Positions 1-8,819 of a DNA stretch of 20,847 nt are shown one piece after another; position 1 is the stretch's first letter, and every line of letters begins with the position of its first letter. This stretch comes from Nemertoderma westbladi. Lineage: Eukaryota > Xenacoelomorpha > Nemertodermatida > Nemertodermatidae. A program made the translations under genes and the position numbers. The notes under the pieces were generated by a model. The model was not told the origin of the DNA and ran no database searches. It saw only the letters and a list, made by a program, of their open reading frames with translations. The stretch is taken from positions 1 through 20,847 of the forward strand of contig JAUCBJ010002918.1 of assembly GCA_032718475.1 (NCBI GenBank). The letters run 5' to 3'.

Positions 1-1064
1 CTATCACCACATTTGAGTCTTGGCGCCAGACACTCATATACAGCCTGGCACAAGACCCTGAGTTTGCACGTTTTACCATTGCTGGTGTGGAGTGGGCCCG
101 ATTAACCCCTAATAACCCAACTCGGGACCTCCAAGATGACCCAGATACTGTCCCCCCCAATCGACGCCGAACAGCAGCTCAACAGGTCGCAACCCTGGAG
201 TTAATGCTTGGCCAAATTGCTAATTATGCACCAATTATTTCCAGAAATTCAATTATCCGGACCTCAACATCCCTGGGATCCATTTGGCAATTAATACGAC
301 TACACTTTGGTTTCCAAGCAACAGGTGCCAGGTTCCTTGATTTTGCTTCACTCCATCTTGAAGCTGAAGAACGCCCTGAAGACTTGTTCCAGAGACTTAC
401 AGCATTCATGGAAGACAACTTACTATCACATGCTGGTGGAATTTCACACCACGGAGTGATCCCTGATAGTGATGAGGAAGTTTCGCCATCGTTAGAAAAT
501 TTTATTGTTCTAACCTGGTTACACCTCATTAATGAGGAACTTCCGCGCCTAGTGCAACAACGCTATGGTACAGAGCTCAGATCCCGCACTTTGGCTTCTA
601 TCAAACCAGAAATTAGTCAAGCATTGCCCTCCCTGCTTGAACAGATAAACACTTCAATGGAAGTACGCTCCTTTCGTGCGCAAACTACCTCAGCATACCC
701 ACCAGGGCGTCGATACAATTCTCGCTCATCTTCGCAGTTTCAGCGCCAGGCAGTACGAAAGCGACCCAACCCTACATGTCCACTTTGCCACCAGGTAGGC
801 CGCCAACAGACCAACCACTTCTTGAGCAGCTGCCCCTTCCTGCCTGAAAAGGATCGCCAATATATCACTCATACCCGGTTTATAGACCTTGAGGATAATG
901 AAGAGTCTACTTACCAGGATGACAATAATATTGATACAACACCTGAGAGACACATCGATGACCCCCCTCTAGTGCAGCGTGTTGCGGTTGTCCGTTCACC
1001 TTCCCTTAATGTCTATACTAATGGGTACCCATACTGCATCACAATTGACAGCGGTTCAGTCTAA
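1..1064 (+). CDS. gag: Gag protein of a Gypsy-type LTR retrotransposon, 5' end outside window
   Basis: The frame is open from the left edge (first full codon at base 3) to TAA at 1062-1064, so the true start lies upstream; GTG at 87 is not a believable start. The protein should coat the element RNA in cytoplasmic particles. The middle part is helical and gag-like. A zinc knuckle of the form C-x2-C-x9-H-x4-C lies at 777-833 (CPLC ... H ... C), preceded by an Arg/Ser-rich stretch (RRYNSRSSS) suited to RNA binding. An acidic linker follows. The last residues before the stop are ITIDSGSV, which is the active-site D-S-G of a retroviral-type aspartic protease, so the protease begins in this frame and continues in the pol frame one base on. 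The layout resembles gag proteins I know from invertebrate Gypsy elements; the clade is not assigned. Confidence that this is gag is high. Confidence 0.85.
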   Translation, partial: ITTFESWRQTLIYSLAQDPEFARFTIAGVEWARLTPNNPTRDLQDDPDTVPPNRRRTAAQQVATLELMLGQIANYAPIISRNSIIRTSTSLGSIWQLIRLHFGFQATGARFLDFASLHLEAEERPEDLFQRLTAFMEDNLLSHAGGISHHGVIPDSDEEVSPSLENFIVLTWLHLINEELPRLVQQRYGTELRSRTLASIKPEISQALPSLLEQINTSMEVRSFRAQTTSAYPPGRRYNSRSSSQFQRQAVRKRPNPTCPLCHQVGRQQTNHFLSSCPFLPEKDRQYITHTRFIDLEDNEESTYQDDNNIDTTPERHIDDPPLVQRVAVVRSPSLNVYTNGYPYCITIDSGSV

Positions 1065-4000
1065 CCTACTCCAAGAGTCATTAGCACATAAGCTCAGTGT
1101 CCCCATAAACCCTAGTTCCCGGCAGATTCCTGCCCTTGCAGATGGTGTATCAAAACTTCAAGTAGTTGGTGAAACCACATTCAACATACAATATGAGTCT
1201 TTCTCCTTTCCCTTTAATGGGCTAGTTGTTACCACTCTAGGAACCCCAATCATTGCCGGCATGCCATTTTTGCAGGCCAATGATATATCCATTCGCCCTG
1301 CACTTAACCGCCTAACATTTCGAGATGGTAGTTCCATCTCTTATGTCCCATCTACTTTACATACACCACACGTAAGACGTGTTGAAACGCTTCTACTAAG
1401 TGCACCGCCACAATCCACTGTAATATGGCCTGGAGACCATTTATCCCTACCCCTACCTTCGCATATCAATCCAGACACTCCCCTTCTTGTTGCACCACAT
1501 ATACCACATGATAAGAGTCCTACACCGTCTTCATGGTTTTCCCCTATGGTCGTACATCCCTCTGCTGGCAAAATCAGCATCCCAAATATGTCACCCTCCC
1601 CTGTTTCCATTAAACGGAACTCCCACATCTGCACAACCACCCCTGCTATAATCCAACCTGATGCAGCACATACTATTATTACCACACCAAGTAAGAATAT
1701 TTGTAACTCACCATCCCCATCTGTGCAGCACTCTCTATCTGTATCCCTGGACCCAGATAACATCCTTACCAGTTCTGATCAAAAGCAGTTCCAGACCTTG
1801 TTAGAAGAGTTTGATTCCGTATTTGATACCAGGTACCCAGGATATAATGGGGCTGCTGGTCCTTACAAAGCTGTTGTGAATATGGGACCAACCCTCCCAC
1901 CCCAACATAAAGGACGCCTACCCCAATATGCCCGGAACCGTCTACTTGAGTTACAGCAACGTTTTGATGAGCTGGAACACCTCGGTGTTTTTGCTACACC
2001 CGAATCTGTACCTGTCAATGTAGAATATCTTTCCCCATCATTCTTAGTAGCTAAGCCAAATGGTGGCACACGTCTCGTGACAGCTTTTAATGAAGTGGCT
2101 CGTTACTGCAAACCTCAACCAGCATTGCTCCCAGATGTTACTTCAACCCTGCGCATACTCGGGTCTTACAAATATCTCATTAAAACTGATTTAACATCTG
2201 CCTTCTACCAAATCCCTTTAGAGCAGGCATCGATGAAGTTTTGTGGGGTTGTAACACCATTCCGCGGTGTACGAGTGTATGTCAGGTGTGCCATGGGGAT
2301 GCCAGGTTCAGAGACGGCTCTTGAAGAATTAATGTGCCGTGTTCTCGGTGACCTGCTTATACAAGGAGGAGTTACTAAGTTAGCTGATGACCTCTATTGT
2401 GGAGGAAATACCATCAATGAACTATTAACAAACTTCTCTGCTCTCCTCACAGCGCTAAACCGTTGTAATTTAAGATTATCCCAAAAGAAAACAGTTATAT
2501 GCCCCCGAACTACCTCTATCCTGGGCTGGCAATGGACACAGGGTTCACTAACAGCATCCCCCCATATCATTGCTACACTTGCTAGTTGTCCTATGCCAAC
2601 AACCATCCGAGAGCTACGTTCCTTTATAGGCTCCTATAAAGTCCTTTCTAAAGTGCTCCCACGATGTTCATCACTGATTGGCCCTCTTGAAGCTTTACTA
2701 TCTGACCAACCCCGTGATTCTGTTGCTTGGACTGAGGATACATCTGTGACTTTTCGCCGTGCGCAGGCCTCCCTCAAGTCCTGTCGCTCTGTAGTCATCC
2801 CGCGACCTTCAGATCATCTCTATATTGTCACCGATGCTGCCTCGAGCACAGATGGCCTTGGCGCTGTTTTGTATGCACAACGAGCATCAACCTTCCTTAT
2901 AGCTGGGTATTATTCAGCAAAACTACACAGCCATCAGGCCTCATGGCTCCCTTGTGAGCTTGAGGGACTTGCTATCGCCATGGCTGTTCAGCACTTCTCT
3001 CCCTATATAACTCATTCTATTCATCAATCTACTGTCTTAACAGATAGTAAGCCATGTGTTCAGGCCTTTCTAAAGTTATCACGTGGGGCCTATTCAGCCA
3101 GCCCTCGACTCTCAACGTTTCTGGCTACAGTGTCCCAGTTTAATATAACCATATCACACATAAAGGGTGCTACCAACTTAACTGCAGACTTTCAGAGCCG
3201 CAATGCCCTCCCCTGCAGTTCCCAAACATGTAAAATCTGCCAGTTTGTCAATATTGAGTCATCATCCCCTATCATTCGTGCTCTGACTGATACTACAGAC
3301 ATATTACCCCCTAGATGTGACTTGACAACAGACGCTCCACCCCTACATTACCGTACTGGAGCATGTGAGTCCAATACGGTACCTCCCAGCCGTCCCATAT
3401 ATGCCAGTCGTCCTGCATGGCGCCTCACCCAAGATGAATGTGGTGATATTCGTCGTACCAAGGCACACCTTCGCCAGGGCACCCGACCCTCTAAGAAGCT
3501 CACGAATATTCGTGACGTCAAACGATATCTTGGCAATACAATTGTCTCTTCAGACGACCTCCTTGTCGTCAAACACAGTGCCCCCTTCAATTCCCCCCGG
3601 GAACTCATTGTTATTCCCCGGCATGCTCTTATAGGCCTCCTAACCTCTATCCACTTAGAGTTAAAGCATCCTCCACGTGCTCAACTTCGACGAATTGTGT
3701 CACGGTACTTTTATGCTCTTGACATGGATGCTGCTATTGGACAAGTCTCCTCATGTTGTCATCAGTGTGCTGCTCTCGCAACAGCACCCCCCCGCCTCAT
3801 ACCTCAGAGCAGTGGGCCACCACCTGTTGCAGTTGGCCTTTCATTTGCTGGTGATGTTCTTCGTCAAAACCGCCAACTGATTTTCCTTATTCGTGAAACA
3901 GTTTCGTCCTATACAGCAGCTTGTGTCATCCCTGATGAGCGCCATGAAACCATGCATGATGCTATACTAACACTCTGTGTGGGCCTCAATCCTATCGATG

Positions 4001-4857
4001 GTCCACCAGCTGTTATTCGTGTCGACCCTGCCCCAGCCTTCCAGGCCCTTGTGAATGATACAACACTAGCATCCCATAACCTACAGCTTGAGCTTGGCCG
4101 TCGTAAAAACATAAACAAGAACCCGGTAGCTGAACGGGCTATGCGTGAACTCGAAGAGGAATTACTTCATCTGCAACCCACTGGTGGACCATTCTCTTCT
4201 CTTACTCTTGTATTTGCTATCGCCAATGTTAATGCACGGATCCGCTCTTGTGGACTTGCATCTAGGGAAATCATATCCCATCGAGACCAATTCACAGGTG
4301 AACAGATTCCTGTATCTGATGTCGACCTCATTTCCCGTCAACAGGACACTCGTTTATCCAACCACCAGTCTAGTGAAAGGTCCAAGCTGCGTCGCCCTGC
4401 ATTGGCAGCACCAGCCGAATCTCTCAGTGTTGGAGATCTTGTCCACCTTTACTCGGATGGTTCAAAGTCTCGGGCTCGTCCCCGCTATATTATAGCTTCC
4501 ATTGATGGACAGTGGTGTCATATTAGAAAGTTTGTTGGACGCCAATTACGTTCACATGCCTACCGTGTCCAATACACTGATTGTTATCGGGTGCCATACC
4601 ATATCCCTAAACTTATCCCACCATATGAATCTTCTGACGAGGATGATTTGAATACTACCATAACAGATCAACCATGTCATGCGGAAGAAGAACCAAGCCG
4701 TACACCACTTCTCGGCACTCCAATGACTAGTGGTGTTCCTATCTCCCCCTCACTTACTAGTGAGTATACCCACACGAATACGAACAACCCCTTGACATCA
4801 TTACGCCCACGGAGAGGATTACGCAAACCAGATTACTATGGTTTCCCTGCACAGTAG
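979..4857 (+). CDS. pol: Pol polyprotein (protease, reverse transcriptase, RNase H, integrase) of a Gypsy-type LTR retrotransposon
   Basis: This 1292-codon frame overlaps the end of gag by about 90 nt (its last upstream stop is at 970-972). The leading GTG is only an ORF edge; the useful protein starts near base 1063, where it continues the protease begun in gag (later motif IIAGMPFL). Numbering from 979: RT has FLVAKPNGG at 355, motif A Asp404 (KTDLTSAF) and motif C Leu-Ala-Asp-Asp with Asp470/471. RNase H shows Asp619, Glu660/662, Asp689 (LTDSKP) and Asp737. Integrase has a zinc finger His892, His897, Cys927, Cys930 (H-x4-H-x29-C-x2-C) and a catalytic triad Asp959, Asp1016, Glu1052 with the exact D-x35-E spacing. 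The order PR-RT-RH-IN is that of Gypsy/Metaviridae, not Copia. No internal stop or frameshift breaks the 1292 codons, so the copy looks young. The C-terminal ~80 residues are acidic/Ser-rich and of unknown role. Confidence 0.93.
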   Translation: MLRLSVHLPLMSILMGTHTASQLTAVQSNLLQESLAHKLSVPINPSSRQIPALADGVSKLQVVGETTFNIQYESFSFPFNGLVVTTLGTPIIAGMPFLQANDISIRPALNRLTFRDGSSISYVPSTLHTPHVRRVETLLLSAPPQSTVIWPGDHLSLPLPSHINPDTPLLVAPHIPHDKSPTPSSWFSPMVVHPSAGKISIPNMSPSPVSIKRNSHICTTTPAIIQPDAAHTIITTPSKNICNSPSPSVQHSLSVSLDPDNILTSSDQKQFQTLLEEFDSVFDTRYPGYNGAAGPYKAVVNMGPTLPPQHKGRLPQYARNRLLELQQRFDELEHLGVFATPESVPVNVEYLSPSFLVAKPNGGTRLVTAFNEVARYCKPQPALLPDVTSTLRILGSYKYLIKTDLTSAFYQIPLEQASMKFCGVVTPFRGVRVYVRCAMGMPGSETALEELMCRVLGDLLIQGGVTKLADDLYCGGNTINELLTNFSALLTALNRCNLRLSQKKTVICPRTTSILGWQWTQGSLTASPHIIATLASCPMPTTIRELRSFIGSYKVLSKVLPRCSSLIGPLEALLSDQPRDSVAWTEDTSVTFRRAQASLKSCRSVVIPRPSDHLYIVTDAASSTDGLGAVLYAQRASTFLIAGYYSAKLHSHQASWLPCELEGLAIAMAVQHFSPYITHSIHQSTVLTDSKPCVQAFLKLSRGAYSASPRLSTFLATVSQFNITISHIKGATNLTADFQSRNALPCSSQTCKICQFVNIESSSPIIRALTDTTDILPPRCDLTTDAPPLHYRTGACESNTVPPSRPIYASRPAWRLTQDECGDIRRTKAHLRQGTRPSKKLTNIRDVKRYLGNTIVSSDDLLVVKHSAPFNSPRELIVIPRHALIGLLTSIHLELKHPPRAQLRRIVSRYFYALDMDAAIGQVSSCCHQCAALATAPPRLIPQSSGPPPVAVGLSFAGDVLRQNRQLIFLIRETVSSYTAACVIPDERHETMHDAILTLCVGLNPIDGPPAVIRVDPAPAFQALVNDTTLASHNLQLELGRRKNINKNPVAERAMRELEEELLHLQPTGGPFSSLTLVFAIANVNARIRSCGLASREIISHRDQFTGEQIPVSDVDLISRQQDTRLSNHQSSERSKLRRPALAAPAESLSVGDLVHLYSDGSKSRARPRYIIASIDGQWCHIRKFVGRQLRSHAYRVQYTDCYRVPYHIPKLIPPYESSDEDDLNTTITDQPCHAEEEPSRTPLLGTPMTSGVPISPSLTSEYTHTNTNNPLTSLRPRRGLRKPDYYGFPAQ

Positions 4858-5224
4858 TGCCAGCCTAGTGGAGGTGATAATTATACTGTTCGTTTAAAAC
4901 CGCTTGCAAGCGATTCTACAAACTGAGTCAATGTGTTGATATTACAAATACTCGCAACCTTATAGAGACTGTTCCAAACTATATATACATATATATATAA
5001 GGAATTTTAAAACTGAAGTTTAGTGTTTCATTTAGTGTTTTGAATAGTATATATTCATCTTTAACCACTATATTGTTTTACAGTAGTTAGATAGATTGTC
5101 GTTATATCTTCGCCAATCACCACCAGTACATTATGGTGGTACATATTTCGTTTATTGTCTCTTTCTCACTTGCCTCAATGGACTTGTGTCCAATTATTTC
5201 AACCTCAAAAAAAAAAAAAAAAAA
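4858..5224 (+). other. 3' non-coding tail of the Gypsy-type element, possible 3' LTR
   Basis: The region after the pol stop starts with a purine-rich tract (GTGGAGGTG near 4868-4876), which could serve as polypurine tract, followed by a 12-bp perfect palindrome CGCTTGCAAGCG at 4901-4912 and a TATATATA-rich block near 4979-5000 that could hold an LTR promoter. The region ends in an A18 run (5207-5224) followed by TAAAGG. If a 3' LTR is present it should lie between about 4877 and 5206 and end near CAACCTCA. The 5' LTR is outside the window, so its limits cannot be proved. No coding potential was seen. Confidence 0.4.
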
Positions 5225-5536
5225 TAAAGGAAGAAAAATGAAGATATTGCGCCAGTCCACGCAGCACTATTGCGCTACCTGCCCTATTGGAATTGACTGT
5301 AGGCCATGCCTGGCCAACCGGTACTACTTGTCTGCATGTGCATAACACTTTTACCGATCCCGTCATATACTGGGATTCTTACCTACCGATACCGGTACAC
5401 GGTACCTCAGTACCTACCGTTGTACATTATTGCTGTATCTTGTGTTATTGCCACTTTTAGTACCATATAGCTTCTCTGTTATTATATTATCATATACTGA
5501 TACATATATCATTCTTAGCTTCCTTCCACATTGGCG
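5225..5536. other. Unassigned spacer between the Gypsy-type element and LINE fragment
   Basis: No convincing gene is present. The stretch 5380-5420 is rich in GTACC/CCGGTAC motifs (ACCGATACCGGTACACGGTACC), of the same flavour as the TACCGGTA repeats at 16.6-18.7 kb. Short open frames here have no recognisable motif. Confidence 0.4.
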
Positions 5537-5946
5537 GAGTACTCCTAAGTCATCAGCAAAGTCGAGATCAGTTAGGTACTTGGCAGGATTTCCTCGACTT
5601 CTGGAGCCAGTAGCAGCCTGGAGCAGTCAACCCATCATCATTATGATAATCTAAGGACATGCGTAGAACATAGTCAACCACAATTATGAACAAGAATGGT
5701 GCAAGTGTGTCTCCCTGGAGGACGCCCCATAAGCTCCCTCTAATGATTCTGAGAGTACTCCTAAGTCATCAGCAAAGTCGAGATCAGTTAGGTACTTGGC
5801 AGGATTTCCTCGACTTCTGGAGCCAGTAGGTGGAGTTATCATCAACCCATCATCATTATGATAATCTAAGGACATGCGTAGAACATAGTCAACCACAATT
5901 ATGAACAAGAATGGTGCAAGTGTGTCTCCCTGGAGGACGCCCCATA
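5537..5946. repeat. Tandem duplication of about 215 bp inside the LINE fragment
   Basis: The block beginning GAGTACTCCTAAGTCATCAG occurs at 5537 and again at 5753; the matching right ends (GACGCCCCATA) are at 5721 and 5936. Offset is 216 at the left and 215 at the right because of small differences around 5607-5625, where the first copy reads GCAGCCTGGAGCAG instead of GTGGAGTTATCA. Each copy encodes, on the minus strand, RT motif B through the catalytic FADD box. Confidence 0.9.
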
Positions 5947-6218
5947 ACACTTCAAATGGTTCTGTGTCACCATCAACAGTAGACACAACCATTGTTGTCG
6001 AACCATCGTATACTGATCTGATTGCTGCAATAATTTTATCAGGATTCCCATATAATGTAAGTATGCTGACGTATGTGAGCGAGAGACTGAATCAAAGGCC
6101 TTGAAGAAGTCAACAAAGATAACAGCCAGATGCCTGTCTTTCTTTTTTGATAACTCTTTAATTATCCTTCTAAGTGCCAAAATTGGCTCCATGGTCCCAC
6201 GACCTTTACGGAACCCAT
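5537..6218 (-). pseudogene. Fragment of LINE (non-LTR retrotransposon) reverse transcriptase with internal duplication
   Basis: Read on the minus strand, this piece begins at 6218 with GFRKGRGTMEPILALRR, passes motif A (FVDFFKAFDSV), motif B (GVLQGDTLAPFLF) and motif C (LDFADDLGVLSES), and stops near SLEGA. The encoded segments are nearly identical to the plus-strand copy at 12.3-14.1 kb, so both belong to one young family. The piece is dead: both ends are missing (no fingers N-terminal part, no C-terminal domain), there is at least one frameshift near 6060-6080, and about 215 bp covering motifs B and C is present twice in tandem, joined out of frame. Upstream of 6218 similarity to the plus copy ends abruptly. 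The family resembles RTE-like LINEs by its C-terminal domain in other copies, but the clade is not certain. Confidence 0.85.
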
Positions 6219-7059
6219 AAAAACCCTGAAAATTTACAGTACAATATATATAAAAAACGTGATAACTTTTTATTGGGGTGAGATATATAAATTTGCTCAA
6301 TACAATTTCTAGGTAACACAAAGCTGGCTATAAATATCATACTTTGGGTCTCAAGCATGAAATCCTTGTGACTCTTTGCATTTTGAGGAATTTTAGCATA
6401 AATTATTCTAATTAGGTGAAAATATGTGAAAAAAATATTTTTCCAAAATTTTTGATTTTTCAATCTATGATAAATATTTCTCCAAGAAATCAAATGGTTG
6501 GGCCTAATTTTGTAGAAATTTCTTGAATTGCTTGATTTTATTTTTATTTTCCTTTCAAGTAATGGCACTAATGACACATTCTAACATAAAATAATAATAC
6601 TACTAGAAAAAACTTTAATTAAACTAAATACAGCACATAATTTAAATGAAATGAAGTAGAAATACATACACAAAATTACACTGAATGCAACACATCCCAA
6701 CGGTCACAAAGAAATGAGTATATACTATACTTGTATTGAAACAGATTGAAAGTAAATTGTTTCTAGAAGAAGAGACGGCCTTAGGAGCGAATGTACTGCA
6801 ACTCTACAAATCGCAACAAAAGTATTGACTCTATTAGACACAAAAATAGTATCAGCACAAAAACTGTACGACATATTTAAAGAGTAACCTGAATGAAGTA
6901 TTATATGCTACACGAACCTTACGCAGTCTAACCACTCTACTATCTGACACTCTACTATACTCCACAAAGAATTACAATAAAGGCTGTAACAATAAGTTTT
7001 AAATAGCGCATTTTTAACTCGAACGGAGTAACCACTAAAAAATTGAAAAAAAAACGATT
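6219..7059. other. AT-rich unassigned region
   Basis: No gene or element recognised. It is strongly AT-rich with A and T runs. Open frames on the minus strand (for example within 6206-6577 and 6955-7149) are Lys/Ile/Phe/Asn-rich, as chance frames in AT-rich DNA are, and carry no motif. Confidence 0.5.
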
Positions 7060-7260
7060 ACCACGGGCCAATCTTTGGGCGCGTCCAACCTTCGTCCGAT
7101 TAGGGGAAAGGATCAGGTTACAGAGACGATTTTTTTTTACCCAAAACAATAAGTAGGAACACCCATTTTGAGGGCGAAGATTGCTCCGAGCGAAGATTGG
7201 TCACGGGTGAATCGTGGGCGACGTTTGCTGCGTCCCCCTCGGTTTTGCTATTCATTGCTT
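7060..7260. promoter_or_regulatory. CpG-richer patch with opposed CCAAT boxes, possible promoter
   Basis: Against an AT-rich background this 200-bp patch has many CpG steps (GGGCGCGTCC, CTCCGAGCG, GGGCGACG). It contains CCAATCTT at 7068-7075 and its exact reverse complement AAGATTGG at 7193-7200, i.e. two NF-Y-type CCAAT boxes facing each other. GCGAAGATTG is also directly repeated at 7174 and 7190. Such a layout fits a small, possibly two-way promoter of a host gene, but no first exon with a clear start codon was found on either side. This is inference from composition and motifs only. Confidence 0.3.
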
Positions 7261-8003
7261 TGGTGGTGGTTTGATAGAACGAGATTGTACATTTCTGTAA
7301 ATTGCTGGTACATCATACCCTGACTAGCTATTGGTGGGTTAACATTCTGCTCAGGCAAGTCTCAAATCCTTTAATCTAGTTTGGTGGTCCATGGTACAAG
7401 GGATTCATAATTCAGGTTAGATTTGGCTTAAAGTGTGAGCAAATACAAACCGGTGTAATCACTTTAATGCTGCACTAGTGGTAGCAGAAGAGTTTCCAAG
7501 TAAACACTGCAAAGATGACCATAAATTATACTGTAGAACTATGACTCACTATGTTGGTATTCCACAATTAAAAACATTAAGAAAATATCCCTAGAAGAAA
7601 CAACTGAGTTTAAAATATTATAAATTAAAATTATGTTACCAAAAAAAGACAATTAGGTAGATTTATTTATTCGACCTAATTTGGTGGGGAACCATTTAGG
7701 ATAGTGTTAACAACCATTGATTATTTTGACATCTTTGGACATTGCATCTCTGTAATACTATATAAATTGTAGTATAAAATGTGCGGTGGGTTGGAACTGA
7801 AATCTTCAGAAGTTTGGAGAAGGGGTAAATCGCATTCTTTCAAAAAAAGAAGTATATAGTATGTGTCTATCTTCTTGCCACTTTTTCACCATAAACCGAA
7901 ATAAAATAATTCTAAAGTTTTTGAAAATTCTTTTTATACTTCTTTTGCATTATCACTGGAGCTCTAGCTCGAATTCCTGCAGTTATCATTAGTTTGTTTG
8001 TAG
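7261..8003. other. Unassigned region
   Basis: No convincing coding sequence. Three TTGGTGG motifs occur (7331, 7380, 7681), not placed like a primer-binding site. The last 20 bases (TTAGTTTGTTTGTAG ending at 8003) make a plausible 3' splice site for the next entry. Confidence 0.35.
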
Positions 8004-8102
8004 CTGGCTGGCTGGGTGGCTGGGTTTGTGGCAATAGAAGGCTCGGAGCGGGAGGACGCTTATGGGCAGACCATGACCCACATAAGAGAGGTCCTCAGCA
8101 AA
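8004..8102 (+). CDS. Candidate internal exon of an unknown host gene
   Basis: A 99-nt open block follows a pyrimidine-rich TTTGTTTGTAG and is followed by GTATTA at 8103, so it is bounded by AG and GT signals. In the frame starting at 8004 it encodes 33 residues including FVAIEGSEREDAYGQTM and ending HIREVLSK, with normal amino-acid mix and higher GC than the DNA around it. In the same frame the next stop is outside the block. A downstream block at 8636 can follow in the same phase. I do not recognise the protein. It is too short to prove; it could be chance open sequence in a GC-richer island. Confidence 0.27.
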
Positions 8103-8635
8103 GTATTACATATTATATTTAGGAATTATCATTATATGATATACAGGGAAATTACTTTCAATCCAATTCCATGTTAATCCATTCCCAATCCAATCCGACC
8201 CTATAAAATTGTACCCAATTATTAATTACCTTTATTTGATAATTTGAGGAGTTATAGACTACTGTATAGGTTGTACATGTACAGTTGGATATTATGGCAA
8301 CTTGACCTCCGGGTTTATGTAGTTGGTAATTAATTACATTTGGATATCGTTTATCAAGCATGGAAATGGTGGTAGACTTTATAATAATTAATTACTGTTA
8401 CAACAAACTATTATTATTATGTACAATACAATATATAACTGACACAAACTTGGCCTGCTCGCTGAAGTGTAACATAAATGATTTAATGTAATTTTATTTG
8501 TTTCTATGTATCATAAGATTTAAACTAAATAACCTTCCTTTGTACAGTGTGGAACAATGGTTCTGGTTGATATGCTCATGAGTCTCAACAATTTATCACA
8601 ATTTATATTATTTTGAATATAATTAAACTTCCTAG

Positions 8636-8731
8636 GTAGTCGAAGATATCAAAATAATCGGAACAAAAGATATGAAGAAATCGATCGACAGTTCGGTGTT
8701 CCGGGAGGGAGGAAGTTCCAAACAACGTTGA
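8636..8731 (+). CDS. Candidate terminal exon of the same unknown host gene
   Basis: After AACTTCCTAG (AG at 8634-8635) the frame that would continue in phase from the 8004-8102 block encodes VVEDIKIIGTKDMKKSID and about a dozen more residues to TGA at 8729-8731. A second plus frame over the same DNA stays open to TGA at 8815 (RQFGVPGGRKF ...) and a minus-strand frame of 103 codons also covers it, so which frame is coding, if any, is unsettled. The patch 8690-8820 is clearly GC-richer than its surroundings, which is why I list it. Function unknown. Confidence 0.22.
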   Translation, partial: VVEDIKIIGTKDMKKSIDSSVFREGGSSKQR

Positions 8732-8819
8732 CATCAACAGGTCCAGTTCCCGGTGCTAAACAGCCGTCCAGTAACCGTACAAAGGATTCTCGCAGCGCAA
8801 TCATCCACCGACACTGAAT

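Noticed and set aside
1341-1763. 140-codon minus-strand frame within pol
   Set aside because: Antisense of an intact pol gene with no motif of its own.
7959-7982. SacI, EcoRI and PstI sites close together, like a cloning polylinker
   Set aside because: The sites are not in a known polylinker order or spacing and the flanks show no vector sequence; most likely chance.
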